In this document: positions 43,378 to 64,000 of the stretch, in pieces
Layout of the letters: the number at the start of each line of letters is the position of its first letter
Position numbering within the stretch: position 1 is the first letter of the stretch
From: Canna indica
Taxonomy: Eukaryota > Streptophyta > Magnoliopsida > Zingiberales > Cannaceae
DNA length: 64,000 nt
Assembly: GCA_034359265.1 (NCBI GenBank)
Contig: CP136897.1
Location: forward strand, 24,360,001-24,424,000
Direction of reading: 5' to 3'
Translations under genes and position numbers: made by a program
The notes under the pieces: generated by a model
What the model saw: only the letters and a program-made list of their open reading frames with translations
What the model was told of the DNA's origin: nothing
Database searches by the model: none

Positions 43378-46300
43378 ATGTCAAACTCCATAAAAGATCC
43401 TAAGATCAATTCATTTGGCACCTCTATCAAGTTAAATGGTGCTAACTATCTCTTATGGGCAAGAGCCTTCAGAGTGTTATATGGCTCATAGAAGAAAGCC
43501 CATCATCTTGATTAGGATCCTCCGGACCTTACAAATATTTTTGAATATGCTGACTGGGAAGCAAATGATTGTGTTGTTATCTCTTGATTATTAAATAGTC
43601 TTGAACCACCAATTGCTTCCACAATGGTTTTCCACTTAAAGGCGAAAAATATGTGGAATGCCCTAAGACAAACTTATTATCAAGACAAGAACATATCAGA
43701 GATATATACTCTGTATTCCGATCTTTTTAATATGAAAATGGACGAAGACGGATCTGTGCAGGAATATTATGCTACTCTCCAGGCTAAGGCAGGTGAATTA
43801 GCAAAGTACCATCCTCTTGTGGTTGATGTCTCTATACTGAAAAAACAAAGAGATGAGTTTCTTGTTGCAAAATTTCTGAACGGGCTTCCATCATCACTTC
43901 ATGGTGTAAGAACCCAACTTATGGCTGATAACACTATTCATGATCTGAGTAGCACTATGGCTAGAGTGCTTCGTGTCACCTCCTCTTCCACAAGTATGAC
44001 TTCTTCTTTTGGGGTAGCGGCTACTTTCTCTTCTGGTATGTCCTGGATCCTTGATTCTGGTGCTTCAAATAATATGTCAGGTAACAGGAACATGTTTTCA
44101 AAATTTCATAATACCTCTAGCTTTCCTTATGTTCGCCTAGCTGATGGCTCCGTATCACCTGTTCAAGGTTCAGGTTCCATAACAACTTCTGACAATTTGA
44201 ATCTTGACAATGTATTTTACTTACCTAAATTCCCTGTTAACTTGCTCTCCATCAGCCAACTCACTAAAAATCATAGTTGTTCAGTGACTTTCTTCCCTTC
44301 TCATTATGTTATACAAGATCTAAAGACAAGGAGGAAGATTGGTGAGGGAGCTGAATCTGGAGGTGTTTATCTGTTGTCGTCATATTTTCCTGTTGCTCAT
44401 CATTCCATCTCCTTCTACCAATGGCATTGTCGTCTAGGTCATCTCTCCTCTGACAAACCTAAGAGTGTTCTTCCGAAGTCTATTCCGTTTGTTCCTTTTA
44501 AATGCGAAGCGTGTGAGTTAAGCAAACACCAAAGTGTCCTTTCCACAAAGCTCGAATTTGCGTAGTAAGTCTATTTTTAATTTAATCCACTCTGATATTT
44601 GGGGTCCAAGTCCTGTATTGAGTCGTGTGGGATACAGGTATTTTGTGACTTTCATTGATGACCACACTTGTATGACATGAGTTTATTTAATGAAGTGTTG
44701 GTCTAATCGAGGTGTTTACTATATTCCAAAACTTCTATTCTGAAATAAAAAATCAATTTGGTATATCTGTCAAAATCTTGCGCAATGATAATGCTCGTGA
44801 GTATCTTCATTCCAGTTTTGTTAACTTTTGTACTTCCCGAGGTATTATTCATGAGACATCTTGTTCTTACACATCTCAACAAAATAGGATTGCCGAGCGC
44901 AAAAATCGTCATCTGTTGGATGTTGCTAAAACTTTGATGTTTCATATGAACGTACCTTGGTATTTTTGGGGGGATGTTGTTCTTACGGCTACCTATCTCA
45001 TCAATCGAGTTCCTTCCTCTGTCATTGAAAACAAGTCTCCTTATTCCATTCTTTATCCAAATGCATCATTGTTTAAAGTTCCTCCTAAAACCTTTGGGTG
45101 TATTTGCTTTGCTCATAGTCTGGGACCTGGTCATGGCAAACTATCCCCAAGGGCGGTAAAGTGCATCTTTATTGGGTACTCTCGCACCCAGAAAGGTTAT
45201 AGGTGTTATGATCCAGGAACTAGGAAACTCTTTATAACGGTTGATGTGATGTTCTTTGAGGATACACCCTTCTTCATCTCTTTTAAAAGTCATCGCGACC
45301 CCAATATTAAGTCCACTCCACTTCCGCTTCCACCTCCACTTCTGCCCCCTATAGATGTGCCACCTCCCACTACTTTCCTCCATTACAGGTATATCATAGG
45401 AGACATAAGAGAACATATGGGCCCTCCAAGCAGCAGACCTCGCATTCCACTCCTCAGTTTCAAGATCCTTCATCTGAGCTTGACCTTCCTATTGCTCTTC
45501 GAAAAGGTACACGTACTTGTACAGGTCACCCTATTAGTCATTATATCTCATTCACTCATCTCTCACCATCGTTTCGTGAGTTTGCATTGTCCTTGTCTAC
45601 CGTCTCCATTCCTAGGACTTATCAGGAAGCTCTGCTCAACCCTAATTGGAAACATGATATGGATGAGGAGATGAATGCTCTCAGGACTCGACACACTTGG
45701 GATCTGGTAAAATTACCGCATGGCGCCAGACCTGTAGCTTGCAAATGGGTCATTACTGTGAAATATCTGTCGGATGGATCAATTGAGCGCTACAAGGCTC
45801 ATCTCGTTGCAACGGGTTTCACTCAGGAATATGGGATAGATTACTTTGAGACTTTTTCACCAATGGCTCGGCTCAATTCTGTTAGGATTATCATCTCTAT
45901 GGCAATTAATCTCAGTTGGAGCATGTTTCAGATGGATGTCAAAAATGCCTTTCTCTATAGTGATTTAACTGAGACGGTCTTTATGGAGCAACCTCTTGAG
46001 TTTGTTGCTCAGGGGGAGAATTATGTGTGCAGATTAAAGAAAGCTATATATAGTCTCAAGCAAAGTCCTCGGGCCTGGTTTGATAAGCTTAACAAAATTG
46101 CCTTAAAAATTGAGCTTAAAGAGTGTAAGGCAGATCACTCTGTATTCACTATGCATTCTTCTGCTGGGAGCATTGTTCTTGCAGTATATATGGATGATAT
46201 TCTCCTTACAGGCAGTGATAAAGAAGGGATTGACAAGGTAAAGGTTCACTTGAAAAAATATTTTGTCACCAGAGATCTTGGTCGTCCAAAATATTTTTTA

Positions 46301-47158
46301 GGCATTGAATTTACCTACAATTTTACAGGAGTAGTCTTATCTCAAAGGAAGTACGCCACAGATCTTCTCAATGAAGTAGGCTTACTTGGTTGTAAACCTG
46401 TTGAAGTTCCTATTGAGTCTCAACTCACTCCAGCACTAGAGGGAGAAAATGATTTCGAGGACCCAACAAGATTTCGTAAATTGGTCAAAAAATTGAGATA
46501 TCTTACTATAACTCGGCCAGATATTTCCTTTGCAGTAGAAGTTGTAAGTCAATTCATGCATAAGCCAAAGTGTTCCCATTGGAATGCAGTGTTGAATATT
46601 TTGCACTACATTAAGAAATCACCAGGTTATGGGTTATGGTATAAGAAAAATGATCACATGAGAGTTGAAAACTATTCTGATGCAGACTACGCTGGGTCTA
46701 CTCATGATAGGAGGTTTACCACTGGACATTGCACTTATGTTGGAGAAAATCTGATTACTTGAAAAAGTAAAAAACAAAATATGATAGCTCGATCTAGCGC
46801 ATAAGCTGAATATAAGGCCATAACACACACAACCTGCGAATTGATGTGGGTAGAAAATTTACTTAAAGAACTTAGAGTTTCTCTTGATGAGCCAATGACT
46901 ATCATCAGTCAATAACTATGTATTGTGATAACCAATCTGCTATCTATATTACCAACAATTCTATCTTTCATGAAAAGACTAAACACATTGAGGTTGATTG
47001 CCACTTTATTCGGGACGCCGTTCTCTCCAAGAAAATTGTCACTCCTCACACTTCATCTCAAGAGCAACATGTCGATATCTTCCAAGGCACTCAGCTCTAC
47101 TCAGTTTAAACTTCTTTGCAGCAAGCTGAGCATGATTAACATATATGCTCCAACTTGA
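43378..47158 (+). pseudogene. Copia gag-pol polyprotein, disrupted
   Basis: gag starts at ATG 43378 and is broken by stops near 43489 and 43587. The protease motif LDSGAS lies near 44053. The integrase zinc region has WHCRLGHLS and CEACELSKH, and its core has FIDDHT, then RNDNAREY and AERKNRHLLD (44410-44930), with a frameshift at about 44565-44710. RT (45587-46762) includes FQMDVKNAFLYSDL and YMDDILLTGSD. RNase H carries DADYAGS and, after further stops, MYCDNQSAIY and TKHIEVDCHFIRDAVLSKKI. The gag zinc knuckle is absent: gag sequence passes directly to SSGMSWILDSGAS, so a deletion removed it. Confidence 0.9.
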
Positions 47159-47162
47159 GGAA

Positions 47163-47307
47163 TGTTAAATACCTTATGTTATTTTGCTATGTTATTATGC
47201 TAATATAGGTTTACTTATATTATACCTCAGGATCATCTTACACTCTTGTACATCTATATATTTCTCCTCACATTGAGATGAATAGAATAAACTCTTGGGG
47301 CTTAACA
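47163..47307 (+). mobile_element. Copia 3' LTR (145 bp)
   Basis: TGTTAAATACCTTATG … GGGGCTTAACA, preceded by the purine-rich cttgagga. It is the same as the 5' LTR except for one fewer 13-bp unit and a few substitutions. Confidence 0.95.
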
Positions 47308-47510
47308 CTACAAAATTAATTTCACATGTATACAAGATACCTATGAAAATTTCAATCAATAGGGTGTTTTTTTGCCTTCCGTCCTCACTCCCCTCAAACT
47401 TGTCAGTGGTGTATCGAAATTACAACAAAAATTCATTGAACAAGTTCAACTCCAAATCTAATTTTTAAGCGATGAAATATTACATCAAAAGTTTGTTGGA
47501 AAATTGGTAA
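47308..47510 (-). repeat. COLD1 3'UTR and near half of its tandem second copy
   Basis: Read on the minus strand, the native 3'UTR runs from the stop codon (47555-47553) to about 47390. It then meets a second copy of the stop-codon region: 'ggaaggcaaaaaaacaccctattgattgaaattttcataggtatcttg' at about 47382-47330 repeats 47590-47540. No polyadenylation signal can be assigned with confidence. Confidence 0.85.
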
Positions 47511-47552
47511 GCAAAATTAATTTGACATATATACAAGATACCAATGAAAATT

Positions 47553-62351
<14,799 letters not shown>

Positions 62352-63890
62352 CTAAAAAAAATTACAGGATGAAAATGGCAGTTCAAAAATTACAGAACAG
62401 TGACCTTAATTAGTCTGATTTCTGATCAAGCTTCAAAACCTTTTGGCAATTCTCTAGGAAGCTTTGAAATAGAAAATATATGGATTATAGATAACAAAAG
62501 TATAATTTGTAAAATAACTTCAAGGCGCACATCAGTTACTGATCATTACAAACACAAAATTTGAATCTTATCATGTAGAGTAGTTTGAATCTCCAAATAC
62601 AAACCCTAAGTTGAACGAAATAAATCAATAATTTACTGATCATTACAGCAGATGAACTATGCATGTAGTCATCTTTGGAACATTAATCATGTCTTAGACA
62701 TCATCCACCCTAAACATTGATTCACCACCACTATGGAAACAAGCTGGACTTAAGTATCTTGCAAAGTCAGAAACTTTTGATATCTAAGTAATTAGCTCTC
62801 AGGAATTCCCATATGACCCAGCTGAAGGATCACTTATCTTGTATCACCATGTCAGCATGTAATAGTTTTTTAAGTTAGTCATGTTGTCATAGGTATTGCA
62901 ACATAATGAAAGTCTAAATAACAAGTTGTGAGCAGTTGGAAGGTTGGTGCCAATTTAAAACAGACTACTCCACGAAAATTATATTCATGAATCTAAATTG
63001 GCTTTGTTTTCAGAACAGAATAGAAAATGTTAAGCACTTGATTTCTCTGCAGCTATATCAACATTTCCAAAGAAGTGTCTAATTATAATTCCTAAATCTC
63101 ACAAGCATAAAGAACAAAAGTCACATATTTTAGCAGCAACTTGGGTTCAATCAATCAGCTTGATAAGAAGACTCACAGCTAGCTATATATTTTGTGCTAA
63201 CAGGAATGCGTTCCTTCCCCCACATCCACCCTCCTCCCTCTTCTATCTTTGTACACAAGCTCAAAGTTCAGTTCAGTAAGAGCTCATTTATGTTTATTTG
63301 ATATATAAATTTGAAAAGCCTCAACAAAATTCAAAAGCCCATTGTATAAACAAACAAGCTTAAAGCCATAAACAAAAGTGAGCTCGAGTAGTTAAGGTTC
63401 ATAAAAGCTCATGAACAGTTTAAGAACCTTGTTTGACAATATTTTATAAGCTATTTGGTTAAACATACATATATTATGTATAGGAGTTTATTTATTAAGC
63501 ATTTATGTGTATAAACAAAGTTAATATTTATCTTCGTCTTAACAATTTGTATAACTTACAGAAAATTTGTAAATAAGCTCAAACTTCATTTTCTGAATCG
63601 TAAATACATGTTAAACAAGCTTTAAAATAAGCCAAAGCTTGTTTATGAGCAAAAATTGAGATCAGATATAGCTTTCTCAACTTGTGTTAAGTTCGACAAG
63701 AGCAAAAGCTCAAGCTTGGTTTGGGCTTAAGTGGGATGTTATTTCAGATAAACAAGCTTCAACATCTCCTGATTATATTTTCTAAACATCTATATTTAAA
63801 TACATCATTTATATGATTTAATTCTCCAATCTAAAGTAATGCCGTAGTGATTTTTTAAATTCCTATCGAATTTAATGTTTATATTATTCC
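62352..63890. other. COLD1 intron upstream of exon 62351-62222; no exon found
   Basis: I searched the minus strand for the preceding COLD1 exons and found none up to the window edge. Between 63250 and 63740 the words aagctc/gagctc and aaacaagctt recur in both orientations, as in some non-autonomous DNA transposons, without definable ends. Confidence 0.45.
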
Positions 63891-64000
63891 TTTAGGGGTG
63901 TTTGGTTGGATGGAAAGAAACCATATGGAATAGGAGTAGATAAGGAATAAAATTAAGAAGGAATGGAATAGATAAGGAAAAGTATTTCCTTATTTGGTTG
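63891..64000. mobile_element. Probable left end of a MITE cut by the window edge
   Basis: 'taggggtgtttggttggatgg', followed by ggaatagg-type repeats and a 'tttggttg' at the very end, resembles the start of plant hAT/PIF-type MITEs. The other end is outside. Confidence 0.35.

Larger units (their letters stand above)
42519..47312 (+). mobile_element. Ty1/Copia retrotransposon, complete ends, TSD CTACA
   Basis: The element is 42524-47307 (4784 bp), flanked by CTACA at 42519-42523 and 47308-47312. Very short LTRs (158 and 145 bp) enclose a primer-binding site and a decayed gag-pol in the Copia order (protease, integrase, RT, RNase H). The short LTRs suggest the Ale/Retrofit side of the Copia tree. 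All enzymatic frames are broken. It splits the second tandem copy of the COLD1 3' segment. Confidence 0.95.

Noticed and set aside
62400..63890. Search for further upstream COLD1 exons
   Set aside because: No segment on the minus strand matches the conserved helices expected before the 62351 exon, so they must lie beyond the window.

Overview
This window is plant nuclear DNA that is mostly transposable elements. It has spliced genes with GT-AG introns, long AT-rich introns, a (CTT)n microsatellite, LTR retrotransposons, LINEs, a tRNA-derived SINE, and CACTA and hAT DNA transposons with clean target-site duplications (TSDs). The organism is a flowering plant. The one well-supported host gene resembles the monocot COLD1 type most closely, so a monocot is my best guess, but the species is not resolved.

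Host gene. The clearest gene is the 3' half of a COLD1/GTG-type (GPCR-type G protein) membrane protein on the minus strand. Nine exons with canonical splice sites can be placed between 62351 and 47553. They encode 286 residues plus a stop, and the first exons lie beyond the right edge. Its introns are swollen by insertions: a degenerate L1-type LINE, a decayed hAT element with a MITE inside it, several hAT-type MITEs and an Au-like SINE. The stop-codon/3'UTR segment is tandemly duplicated just downstream, where a 4.8 kb Copia element has split the second copy. The same arrangement occurs in inverted orientation near 22.1-25.3 kb, where an hAT element has split it.

Layout. 0-13 kb: a CACTA tail, two copies of a long LTR-like block on the minus strand (1.7-4.9 and 9.2-12.6 kb), a degenerate Tekay-like Ty3/gypsy pol with a 2.2 kb 3' LTR between them (4.9-8.8 kb), and two related gene-tail fragments at 1.4 and 13.1 kb. 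14.4-16.2 kb: a minus-strand L1 LINE. 16.7-17.3 kb: CTT microsatellite and duplicated modules. 18.6-21 kb: a MITE and debris of gypsy and Copia elements. 21-25.3 kb: an orphan exon, the inverted COLD1 3' end and a 2.9 kb hAT element. 26-28 kb: a small GRF-zinc-finger-like two-exon gene. 28.3-41.2 kb: a tandem array of a ~1.35 kb repeat, interrupted by a 4.8 kb CACTA element with an AGT TSD and by a truncated CACTA-like copy carrying two exons of a prefoldin-like host gene. 41.6-42.4 kb: a 150-180 bp tandem repeat. 42.5-47.3 kb: the Copia element. 47.5-64 kb: COLD1.

Nothing here forms an operon or a pathway. The interest is in how the elements are nested. Several insertions can be dated relative to one another from TSDs and matching empty sites inside the same window. 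I found no CRISPR array, rRNA, confident tRNA gene or organellar segment.
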